A DNA stretch of 64,000 nt from positions 930,001-994,000 of the forward strand of contig MBPM02000012.1 of assembly GCA_001695595.3 (NCBI GenBank), given 5' to 3'. Below, piece by piece: positions 10,191 to 19,865 of this stretch (position 1 is the stretch's first letter; each line of letters opens with the position of its first letter). This stretch comes from Plasmopara viticola. Taxonomy: Eukaryota > Oomycota > Peronosporomycetes > Peronosporales > Peronosporaceae. Both the position numbers and the translations under genes were made by a program. The notes below the pieces were generated by a model. It was not told where the DNA came from and made no database searches. It saw nothing but the letters and a program-made list of their open reading frames with translations.

Positions 10191-12487
10191 GGATCAAAAA
10201 GAAATTGTTGGACGGATTCATTAGGCGTATAGAATGGACGCCACCAAGAGCCTTTCTCGCGATATTACATCGCAGGCAAAAACATCAAAGTGATGCGATC
10301 AATTGCGTAACAGCGATTGTTATTGCAGTGTTATGAGTGGGCGGTGTTGCTACGAACGACATTTTTTTTTTTGTCTCTACAATACTCATGAGCTTGCGTG
10401 TAGCCCAGTCTATGAGGACTTGTGAGATCTGCTTGTGCTTTGACTGATAAATATTTAAAGAGCAAAGTTCGCAGCGTACTGCTGCGCTTAGTGCTTGGCT
10501 TGACTTTACACATGCTGCGCGGCATTGCCTAGTGCCCTACCCCCGCAGATATTCTTCAGCTACGCGCACTCCCACCTATCTGTTTTTTATTTCAGTGGAT
10601 GCATGCGGGCTAGGCTTCAAAAACGCATAAAATTAGCATACCGCCTTACCGATTATCGTGCCAATTAGCAGCTTTTCTCGTGCGCTTCATGCTTTGCGAT
10701 CGATAATATTCTGTAAAGCGCCTATGCGGTATCGCGCTGTACGCACAAAGCTAAACCCGGAGCTCGCACGCCATTTCCTTTCCGTAGCCTGCCCTTACCA
10801 GCTTGCTTTTGGAAGTTTATGAGCCTTGACTGTATCCTAAGCTTGCTTGAGGTCAATGGCGACACGGGCTTGCGTGCCACCTTAGCAGAAAGGTACATTT
10901 GGCACCTCTATATGTTAGGTATAAACAGGATGGTAATTTATAACTAGTGGAATTTGATATCATAACGTATTGCGCACGATGATGTTGGATATAAACCCGC
11001 TAGTTGTCACTAAGAAATAGCAAACGTTCTTTCTACCTTTGGAACCCTACTTGCTAATGTCTACGATGGACCATCCAAAGAGATAATCATTCGAAAAGGG
11101 CCAACCGTGTGCTAATGGAAACGATGCGCAGTAAGTGCACTTTGGTACCACACTTGTGAACTGACTAACTTCAATTATTGAGCTCGCACTCGACAATGCG
11201 CTCTACGCGCGTACGGGCTTCACACCTCTTTATCTAAACGGGATGAGACGAATTTAAATTCTGCTAGCTCTTCAAACAAATAATGTTCTAAATAACAGCG
11301 AAAGGAAGCATAGGAAAAATGTTATCCTTAAATGTGCAATGATTGGTATGAAAGAAAATGTTCTGGCCGTTCTTACCTTTCGCGTAAAAAATCAACTTAA
11401 GCTTGATTGGCTTGGTCCTCAATGTGCAATGATAGATCAATTTTCTAGCGGAACAGTCTTGTCTTGGCGAAAAGGTGGCGAATAATAGGAAGAAGTGTAA
11501 AAGATACGATTGCTTTTGCCCATGAGCATAGGTTCCTCGAACCTAAGGTACAATTTTTCTGATTAACAGGATAAAGCAATATTGTTGGAAATTAGAACAC
11601 ATACTGTGGTAAAAAAAATCGTTATTTTAAAAAAATAATCATCATTTTTTGAGACCTTTACAGTCCTCAAAAAGCAAACACCATCGATCTTTTGGAGGTA
11701 AGGTCGACGCATTCAACATTTTATGTGGAGCATTATATAAAGTAATTGATCCTCAGGGTTTTGAGCCTCACGTGAGTCCTGACGTGCACCCCCCCCCAGT
11801 ATCTCGTCAAAGCGCTGTCCTCGCTTCGATCCGATTGGTAAAATGAACATTGGTGGCCAAAGGGCGGCTGATAGCATCGATGACCGCCACAGTATTGATT
11901 ATTCGACTGCTAGTTTGAGTTTTGAGACCACTTCAAAGAAGGGCAATTGTCTAGCTATCACATGCTGAGACGCACTGCGATTAATCCATGAGACACATTG
12001 CCAGTAAAGTTCCTATTCATTTTGAAAGCCTCATGGGTCGACGCTCCCCAGAAATATTGCGGCCTGATAACGCCAGTGATCCTGAAAGTAATTATGCGCC
12101 TACTCTATTTGCACAGGAGCTGCTTCTTTTTACTGATAACGTCAAGTCACAAGGCCTAGCCGCTATAGACTTCCTCTGTGGCTTCTTGACCGACAAGCAA
12201 ACAATTTTAAGTGAGTTGTAAAAAAAAGGTGATATAAACTTCAATAGGAGCTTCTGAAGTACTTGATTTATGATGGTGTCAAAGTCGAGCCACCGCAGAT
12301 GTAGGTCGGCTTCGACTTATTCGGTGCACAAGTTTGAATGTAGGCTTACTGACATAAAATACTCTGAATAAAAAATTGGACAAAGTACTTTGTGTCAGCG
12401 AGCAATTTTGGGTAGTAAAGCATTATAAACTCATTATATTCTTAGGATTTGAGTCGTGGTAGTAAAATTGCTAGAAATCTCTTCGGG
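10191..12487. other. intergenic stretch, no supported gene
   Basis: AT-rich sequence with short random frames only. A 77-codon plus-strand frame at 11988-12221 has no recognisable motif. A run of nine Cs lies at about 11788-11796 and long A/T runs at about 11611-11650. Nothing functional can be supported. Confidence 0.4.
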
Positions 12488-12560
12488 TCTTCATATAGTC
12501 TAGGCGGCTAGGATAGCTGGTTTTCACCCTGCAAAGCCGAATTCGAGTCCCGGTGTGAGA
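12488..12560 (+). tRNA. tRNA-Glu(UUC)-like sequence, probably a pseudogene or SINE head
   Basis: The sequence follows eukaryotic tRNA-Glu: TAGTCTAG then GGCTAGGATA (D arm), CTGGTTTTCACC (anticodon arm, loop with TTC) and GAATTCGAGTCCCGG (T arm, B box). The length of 73 nt is right. The outer four acceptor pairs form, but the inner three do not. The T stem has two A-C mismatches and the anticodon stem one. A functional gene is therefore unlikely; a tRNA pseudogene or the promoter head of a SINE is more plausible. Confidence 0.4.
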
Positions 12561-12988
12561 ACATTGTGCTTTTATTTGCTTTTTTTGGCCGCTTGATTTT
12601 TCTTTTTTAAGTTTAAGGCACTCTTTAAAGGGACCTTATATACCTGACTTGTAAACCAGACTTCTTGCCGTTTTCGTCAGAGTCATTTATGCCCCACGTA
12701 TGTCCACTGCGGATGCAGACAGCGACTGTATGTATCTTGAGAGCGTGAGCCAGTATGCTTTTCTACTTCGACAGCCTTTGCCAGCATCGTGGGAGGTTCA
12801 TCGCGAGTCGTCAACATCCCTTTCTTATGACAATACGAAAGCGACTTCAACGTCTTCTTACTGGCTCGAGTATTGTTACTAACATGTATAAATAAAATAG
12901 AATCAAGTATTTTCTATGATTGTATTGTCTGATAATTAGTCATACCAATTTTAGAAGCTTCTCCACTTTGTTTACACAAAAAAGCGCC

Positions 12989-13333
12989 TCACGTTAGTGA
13001 ACAAGCGTCTTCATCACGAGCAAATTGTCGGTCTTGGTTGATCTTTCTTTTGATCGACAAGGAACACGATCTGTGCACTGTGCATTTACAGCCTTTACGA
13101 ACACCTGCACACTTAAGGTCGCAATAGTTGCACCCACAAACCTCTGCACATGCTTGTACCGTCGATTCAACGATACATATCGCGAGAGATGGCAAATCAA
13201 TGGTTTGAGTCGCCATCGTACATGGCGTATTCTCACTTCTGATCTCTACTTTGCTGTTTTGACACCAAATGAAAGCTTTCTGCCTTGCCGTGCGGGATTT
13301 GTGTGCTTGAGTCACTGAGATTGAACTTGTCAA
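12989..13333 (-). CDS. possible small cysteine-rich ORF, doubtful
   Basis: An ATG-started frame of 114 codons. Its C-terminal half is rich in Cys with close spacing: CAEVCGCNYCDLKCAGVRKG, then CKCTVHRSC. The pattern recalls the Cys-x-Cys clusters at the ends of some transposon-encoded proteins and CXC-type zinc-binding motifs. There is no signal peptide, so a secreted effector is not indicated. A 97-codon frame lies opposite on the plus strand, so chance cannot be excluded. I do not recognise a family. Confidence 0.25.
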   Translation of the reverse strand: MTSSISVTQAHKSRTARQKAFIWCQNSKVEIRSENTPCTMATQTIDLPSLAICIVESTVQACAEVCGCNYCDLKCAGVRKGCKCTVHRSCSLSIKRKINQDRQFARDEDACSLT

Positions 13334-13479
13334 ACGCTTGTAGTCAATGGAAATAGTTTTATAAAGAATCTGACTCTTCTATTACATCGCGAACAAAGAA
13401 GACGCGCTGCAGCTCAGCAGACACATTATTGATTTGTGCAAGGCGCATCTCGTCTACTTGGTCCCATTATATATGCCCA

Positions 13480-14395
13480 ACTTTAAAGAAAATTGCAACT
13501 TATCTGCGTCAACATTCTTCCACTTGTTCGGCCTCTCTTCCTTCATCACCTTTTGAAGACCATCACCGTCTCGCTCTCGTCAATTTTCAGAGGAAACGAA
13601 CGTCCCGCCGTACCAACAATCGCTTTTAGATAAAGTCGACAAGTCAAAGAGGATTTCTGGCATACTTATGTGGAAAAGAAGGCGTGAGACCGATAGTCGA
13701 ATTTATGTGTACAAATCTCTGCAATCAACTGTGTTTGTTATATGACAAAAATGGCCAACATTTAAAAGATTTAGTTTGAATATTGCAAACGAACAAAAAA
13801 CTTAGTCCGCCTCTGCAATCAAGACATAGCAAAGTATGCACTTTACTCAGACCACACATTTGAGTGTGTGGGTGCGGCTCAAAGAGTCGTAATATCTAAT
13901 GCGTATAGACGCCATCCAGTATAATCTACAGTACGGTCCTCTTGTGTTTGAAGTGAGTTTCAACGCTTCCAGAAATGAGCCACAAACCTTTTTGGGCTTG
14001 TTCTTGTCTCGCCTTAAACCGTCAGCAGCACTGGATCGACCCATCCGAAAGTTGAATTCTGTTGATCATTGTCCGTCGGAATCTTCAATTCGTCGTTCAA
14101 GTCTTTTTTGCCAGGAAGACTTACAGGTCCTGGCATCGCATTTAATCGTCGCTGAAATGTTTTCCTTGATCGCCTTTTTATAAGTCTCTCACCGTCACTC
14201 TCGTCCTTGTTAATATGGAATGCACTTTCCGCACACCAACATTGCCCAAAAGAGCTTCCACAGAGCCAGCGGATTATTCCGATGCACGGGAGTGACAAAG
14301 AAATAGAATCGCATCCAATGGTGAGTCGCACTATTCTGAGCTACCGCCCCCAGATTGAGTCCGTTCTACTCTCTGCAATCAACTATATTCTCTGG
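13480..14395. repeat. diverged tandem duplication of about 650 bp
   Basis: Segments at about 13480-13740 and 14150-14395 align in order: CACCGTC-n-CTCTCGTC, then a Cys/Arg-type GC-rich patch, then CTCTGCAATCAACT (13717 and 14371). The spacing is about 630-660 bp. Divergence is high, so the duplication is old. Neither copy encodes anything recognisable. Confidence 0.4.
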
Positions 14396-14619
14396 TAAAA
14401 AGTCAAGTTTATCACTGGTATTTAAACTGGTTTGAAAGTCCGCCTATCAATCCCTGACTATCCCAAAGTTAATATAGCGCTTAATTACCGTAAAAGGACC
14501 CAAACCGCCTCTTCCTCTGAATAATTTCCCAAAAGCCAGCTCTGACAACAGGCCGATCCAGCCAGTTTGTTGATTCCACTACTTAGTGAGTCACGCTCGG
14601 TCCATCACTCGAAAGTCTC

Positions 14620-17388
14620 ATGCGTTTCGAAGATCTGCGTAGACGCAGCGCTAGCGCGGTCCCAGTGCCCACGCCCACGGCGTCTCACGGGCTTCCACAA
14701 CGAGGCCACAGTGTTTGGCCACACGCACGAACGTCCAGTTCGCATTTGATGAGGCGCAACGACACGCACCCGACGGAGGCGCCACCGTCGAACATTGCGC
14801 CGACCAAATCGCCCTCGGACTCGGTGCTGCCGTCGGTCGACAAGCTCTTTCCACGGCCCGATCTCGGCACGCGGATGAAAAAGCATTTGGTGCGGGTGGC
14901 CAACGAGACGTCGAACGCGCTGATTCGGGAGACGCTGGGCCAAGACGACTCGAGTAGCAAACAGTGGCGTCCTGCGCAGCGATTACGAGGCGGTCCCGGC
15001 AACGTCAATGTCCTCCGCGGTGCGTCTCGAGGCACGTGTGATACCTTGAAGGACACGACGTGCGTTCGGGCTGTGACGGACAATGTGCACGCGAGTATTG
15101 AAGAGTTTGCGCTCTTGTTCAAGCTGGACTCGAGTCGCGAAGCAGCCGACCATTTGTTGCTGTTTAACGCCGACTTGGTGCGGCATGCGACGTTGTATAC
15201 CCTCGTGTCCCCGTCGGGTGAGCAGCCACGCCGGTATGTGGGTGTCAAGTGGGTGCTCGTGGCGTCGCCGTTGCGTGTGTTTCGAAACCGAGATTTTTGC
15301 TACCTCGAGTGTCAAAAAGAATTTACCGACCCGAAAGGACGGCGGGGGTGGGTCCGATCTTTGCATTCCTTGAATCTACCCTGCTGTCCATCCCTCGAGA
15401 AAGAGCACGGGATTGTCCGGGCAAGTATCTACCGTTCCGGCCTCACGGCCGTCGAGACGGACGAACCGGGTGTGTTGAGTGTCACGTATACGGTCGAGCT
15501 CGACTTGAAAGGACGCATGGCGTTGGAATTGTTGCAACCGGGCTTTGTGGCCCAGCGCGTGGCAGCCTTAGCGACGGTGGACAAACTGTTGCAGCAACAA
15601 CGATTGAGTAGCAGTCCATTGCTCGGGGATTTGGACATTCCCGTGAAAAAACGCACGCGTGGCAGCTGCAACTTGTGTTTTCGAGACTTTGGGGCCATCG
15701 GAGGCTTGTTGGCAGCCATCACGCCTGTTTCGACGAAATCCAAGCGCTACGTTTGTCGCAAGTGTGGCGAAAATGTGTGTCGACGATGTAGTGACGATTG
15801 GCGGCTGGACGTGCCAGTGGTTGGACGCATCAAAGTGCGCATTTGTACGGTCTGTTCTGCAGAAGCGAAACAATCGCATAGTTCAGCACTTACGATACGT
15901 GCGGGTACGTGCCCCGTGCGAGTGCTTATGAATGAATCGACAACGGAAGTAGAAGGAGTGACCCATCCGAATTTATTGGATTTACCTAAGCGTGCAAGCA
16001 GACGGTCCTTGTCGATGTTGGACCGACCGAGTGACTTGGCTACTTTTTTTGCCCAACAGGAGGAAATCAAACGGGACTTGGCATTCCGTGCGACAGAATT
16101 GAGTCGACGGGTGCAGATTTGGGACGAGATGCAAAAGAACAATCGCGACACAAGTATACTATCTGATGAGCGACAGAAGGAGGCTTCACAGGGACAATGT
16201 GAGCGCCGAACGCCGCGACAGGTGCCAGGTAAGCGACCTTTGACTCCTGGTCCTTCTTCTCGGTCAGTGGACCGGGAAGAAGAAAAGGAAGAGCCGGAAG
16301 CAGAGGTCGTGCCTCAGTACGATCAGGTTCGAAAGACTCTTGGGCGTGAAAAACCCGAGCTTTCAAACAATGAGCGTCACCCTTCGTTTCTGTCTTTGGA
16401 ATCGAGTAGTACGCGAGCTAGCGATCAGGAAAGAGACGACTTGATTCGGCTTTCATCCGAGATGGGTCGGCAATTGTCGGCAAACTTTTGCGACAGTATT
16501 ATGTCTGACTATGATGAGCTTACGATTGACGGAGTGGGTGACATTCGAACTACTACCGACGTGAGTCGGTGGTGGCAAGGTCAACAGGTCATTAGCGAAG
16601 CAAGTGAACGACGAGATAGTCAAGCCCAACATTCTTTGTCTCCAGTGACGTCTCTTAAGAGCGTTGGCGTGGACGAAATGGAAGCACCGATCAAAATGCA
16701 GCAACAACTCCAAAAACCACGTGCGTCGGTGGTTACTTTGAACGAAAAAGAACAGGAATTGGCTGCTTTGTACGAAAAGACCCAAGAACTGTCGATTGAG
16801 ACTCGACAAAAACGCACTTTTAGCGTCCAGCAGCGACAGCAGATGCAGGAGTTTGAAGAACAGGCTCGATACCATGAAGAACAGGCACGTCGTCGTCAGC
16901 AGCTGGATTTCGAAGAGATGGCGCAGTATCAAGAGAAGCAGCTTCGTCTTCGAAACGATCCGTTCGAATCAACTGGATGTCTACCTGAGCCTCTTCAGCA
17001 ACGTGCAGTGCATCAACCGAGTCAACGACGTCAGAAGGAGCTGGAAAACTGTCACCAGCAATTGCGTAATAACGATCGATCGAGCAGCAGTCACTTTAAC
17101 ATTGATTTGAAGACTTCTGAAGGGGCGAAAGAACAGTATTTTCAGCATCAACGCCAGCAACAAGTTGGCATTGCTGCTGAACGCTCAAAGGACGCTCGTC
17201 TTTACTCGAAAATAGCACTCGACCAGAGTTTTGAGGAAGACGTTGAGCTCATGGAAACGTCTCAGGGTGAATGGGTTCCAATTAATGAAGCGCTTGCAAG
17301 AAGAGCGACTTCCGACTTTGTTTTGACGGGAGGCTTACGTCGGCATGATTCTGGATTCATGGCAAGTGTCGATCGTCCAAGTACGTAA
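14620..17388 (+). CDS. START-like lipid-binding plus FYVE-type zinc finger protein, paralogue 1
   Basis: A single-exon frame of 922 codons from the ATG at 14620. Residues about 130-330 form a START-like lipid-binding domain (YVGVKWVLVASP, RNRDFCYLECQ, GRRGWVRSLHSLNLP, IYRSGLTAVE). Residues 350-412 form a FYVE-type zinc finger with eight Cys in pairs: CNLC, CRKC, CRRC and CTVC. The canonical RRHHC basic patch is replaced by SKRYVCRKCG, and an insert separates the first two Cys pairs, so PI3P binding may be altered. The C-terminal half is disordered, with a Gln/Glu-rich coiled coil at about 730-800. START-FYVE proteins form large families in oomycetes (established). They are thought to tether lipids or membranes on endosomes (inference). 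A paralogue lies at 51329-54550 in the same orientation. Immediate neighbours are repeats. Confidence 0.88.
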   Translation: MRFEDLRRRSASAVPVPTPTASHGLPQRGHSVWPHARTSSSHLMRRNDTHPTEAPPSNIAPTKSPSDSVLPSVDKLFPRPDLGTRMKKHLVRVANETSNALIRETLGQDDSSSKQWRPAQRLRGGPGNVNVLRGASRGTCDTLKDTTCVRAVTDNVHASIEEFALLFKLDSSREAADHLLLFNADLVRHATLYTLVSPSGEQPRRYVGVKWVLVASPLRVFRNRDFCYLECQKEFTDPKGRRGWVRSLHSLNLPCCPSLEKEHGIVRASIYRSGLTAVETDEPGVLSVTYTVELDLKGRMALELLQPGFVAQRVAALATVDKLLQQQRLSSSPLLGDLDIPVKKRTRGSCNLCFRDFGAIGGLLAAITPVSTKSKRYVCRKCGENVCRRCSDDWRLDVPVVGRIKVRICTVCSAEAKQSHSSALTIRAGTCPVRVLMNESTTEVEGVTHPNLLDLPKRASRRSLSMLDRPSDLATFFAQQEEIKRDLAFRATELSRRVQIWDEMQKNNRDTSILSDERQKEASQGQCERRTPRQVPGKRPLTPGPSSRSVDREEEKEEPEAEVVPQYDQVRKTLGREKPELSNNERHPSFLSLESSSTRASDQERDDLIRLSSEMGRQLSANFCDSIMSDYDELTIDGVGDIRTTTDVSRWWQGQQVISEASERRDSQAQHSLSPVTSLKSVGVDEMEAPIKMQQQLQKPRASVVTLNEKEQELAALYEKTQELSIETRQKRTFSVQQRQQMQEFEEQARYHEEQARRRQQLDFEEMAQYQEKQLRLRNDPFESTGCLPEPLQQRAVHQPSQRRQKELENCHQQLRNNDRSSSSHFNIDLKTSEGAKEQYFQHQRQQQVGIAAERSKDARLYSKIALDQSFEEDVELMETSQGEWVPINEALARRATSDFVLTGGLRRHDSGFMASVDRPST

Positions 17389-19517
17389 AAGATGGTACAG
17401 TGTCGAGCATTTTGTTGCAAGTTCCATGAAAGTTGCCTGGTCAGTCGTTTGATGCTAAAAGAAGCATTGAAAGGTGTTGTTAAAGTGTGGATTACACGTG
17501 CACGCACGCATGGCTTTATGTCGCCGATTCAGTTTTTAACAAAGTAGAATGAAAGTGGAGGTTTGTGCGATAGAGCAATCAAGTGATTACTTTTTCTCGA
17601 TTACAAAGACCGTTTAATCATATAATTGCTTCGACTAATATGACCTAAAAATTCCGGAATTGTATTCTCCGAAAGCTCAACGATCCACTTTGCGGCCTTC
17701 GTCTACGTTAAAAATCTATGGTTATTTGTATGTGGTGTAATGCTGCATCTAAAATTTATTTTGGATCGTTTTGATTGATTCTATTACTATTGGTACTGTG
17801 AAAAAACAATGTGCTATTGTCGTGAAAAGTATAGTAGTATAATCAACATCAGCAATTTTGCTCTGACCATGCTGATTCTTGATCCTTTGCAAAGCTTACA
17901 TTACCACCATAACTTCAAAGGCTCTGCCGCTCGTCCCAACTTTTGGAGACAGAGTCGGAGCCTGAGCTACAAATATTGATATTTGTCCGTCAGGGATGCT
18001 GGTGGCAGCAATTATTACATATATTGCATGATTTGTCGCTACCTGTATAGTCTTCTCGATGAACACGCAAAGGTGTATAATTTTCTTAAAGTAAATATCT
18101 TAAGGTATTTGGAGGTTGCAAGGGAGAATGGACATCCAAATGAGTGCTGATTACTACTGTAATATTGATACACCTATAAGCGCTATCAGCTAATCGGCAT
18201 TCTCAATAGCCATAAGTCGTTGATTCTTCCATGTCTTAGCTGCCGGTGTAAGGAGCTTATGATTCATACGACAACATTTGCCAGCACTTTTCCAGCAGTC
18301 ACCATATTCAGAGTTTGTATTAAAGTTGACGTTGGGAACCAGCTTCAAATCTGGTAGGTGCGCACTATTTGCATGTTTCGAGAGCTATGAGTATTTCAAG
18401 AAGTTTTGTGCGCACAAAATAGCGGATGCAAATTTGACACTGAAGTTGGGCTTTAAAAAAAGGCTTTGCCACGATATGCGTAGGCTGTGCATGAGGCAAT
18501 AAGAAACACTTCCACTATGACTAGCATGTATGCTGGCCACTTATGACGGAGATTTATCTGCGAGTTTGGACTATAGCGAAAGCGTGTGGCAGTCACTCGA
18601 GCAGTAGCGCTCGCATTATATAGCTGCGGTCACTAACTTAAACGTGCTTTATAGTGTTTAAATGCCTTTGCGCTACTGCCTTTGCTTGCGTTTCCAACGA
18701 GAAATTCAAAAATATTCTTCACATTGCGCTGCCTTTTTTCGAGAAAGTATATACATCGTAGTGTGTGTCCAACTATACCAATAACGTTGAACTTGATTTC
18801 GTGTTACAATAGTGCTGAAACTTGTAAAGGAAAGTTACATGTTACAATAGCGCTGAAAATTAAAGAAAAGGCGTATAACAAATTCCCCAAGCCTGATTAA
18901 CTTATATGGTGAATTTCAATCTCGATCACGTACAAGCGCCAGACCGCGAGCTCGCAACTCTTGCTCCCATCTAAAGGAACATCATACTTTCAGTAAACAA
19001 TCCCTTTCATCGTAGTCAGCAATCGTACTCGTGATAGCAAGTCTCATAGTACTTTTGCAGTCGAGCCTGTCGGACCGCCATTACCTCCTTGTCCAGAAAT
19101 TCTCGTTCTTCATCAATAAGTCTAACCACACAATGAAGACACGTTCGAATGCGCATCAAATGCCTTCATTAAATCTACTTTTAGTCTACACACCGCTTGT
19201 TCTGCCGAATACGAGAATCGCTACCCGATAAACGATTTTGTTTTTCTTCCCAAAACGCTCTGCTAGCGTTCACTTCGTTATTAGAAGCATAGGTTCTTGC
19301 CTGGTGCAGCTCTTCTTCTCGAGCAATAAAGCGCGCGACATTTAACACCGACGGCTTCTTCACCGGTAAAGCACGGGTATTTACGCATGAAGGAATTCCA
19401 GCAGGCAAGTCGCGATTCACGGGCATCGCCAATTAGCGACTCTATTTTTGTATTCTAAATCTTTAGAAAGTCCATGTAACTGCGCCCTAAAATATGACTA
19501 GTCCTATAATGTAAACC
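17389..19517. other. start of the gene desert, with a coding relic near its end
   Basis: The stretch is AT-rich, with no intact gene. Only its last part (from about 18960) shows coding-like translations on the minus strand, listed separately. Confidence 0.5.
18960..19432 (-). pseudogene. frameshifted coding relic of unknown family
   Basis: An open minus-strand frame starts at 19432 and runs 83 codons (RFIAREEELHQARTYA and RAFWEEKQNRLSG are well-formed amphipathic stretches). It stops at 19181. Coding character then continues in other frames, with DLMKAFDAHSNVSSLCG followed by LIDEEREFLDKEVMAVRQAR, until about 18990. Composition and helix-like periodicity look protein-derived. I do not recognise the family. 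Retrotransposon Gag/Pol or a decayed host gene are both possible. Confidence 0.3.
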
Positions 19518-19529
19518 TATGTCTAGGGT

Positions 19530-19853
19530 AATGTAATGTATTACGTTATCGCGTTGCCAAGTTATGCACGTGCTAGGCTCAGTCTGGCTAGTCCACGGCA
19601 TAGAGTGGTGTCCGCATACGTCGAGTCTCGTTCGGCGGGCAGTGCAGCCAGCACCGAGGTCTTGAGGGTCTTCCATTAGTTTGTTTAGCTCTGGCTTGGT
19701 AAGAGCCCAGGTGGTGCCCTGGCGCTGGAGACCGTCGCGTCGAGGGTGAGACTCGTTAGAGACCTGCAGATGCCTGAGAGCACCTGCCCGAAGCGCGCGA
19801 GCATTTAGCCCCCGCGCTTGGAAGGAGGGCGTCACCCCAACCTTTTCCGAAAA
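19530..19853 (-). mobile_element. short LINE-derived element, copy 2, with target duplication
   Basis: A 324-bp element flanked by the 12-bp direct repeat ATGTCTAGGGTA (19518-19529 and 19854-19865). It has the same 5' leader, small internal piece (WALTKPEL) and ATTACA-tailed 3' end as copy 1. The inner deletion junctions look alike, suggesting one deleted master rather than two independent deletions. Its minus-strand frame is open through most of the element but encodes no complete domain. Confidence 0.87.
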
Positions 19854-19865
19854 ATGTCTAGGGTA

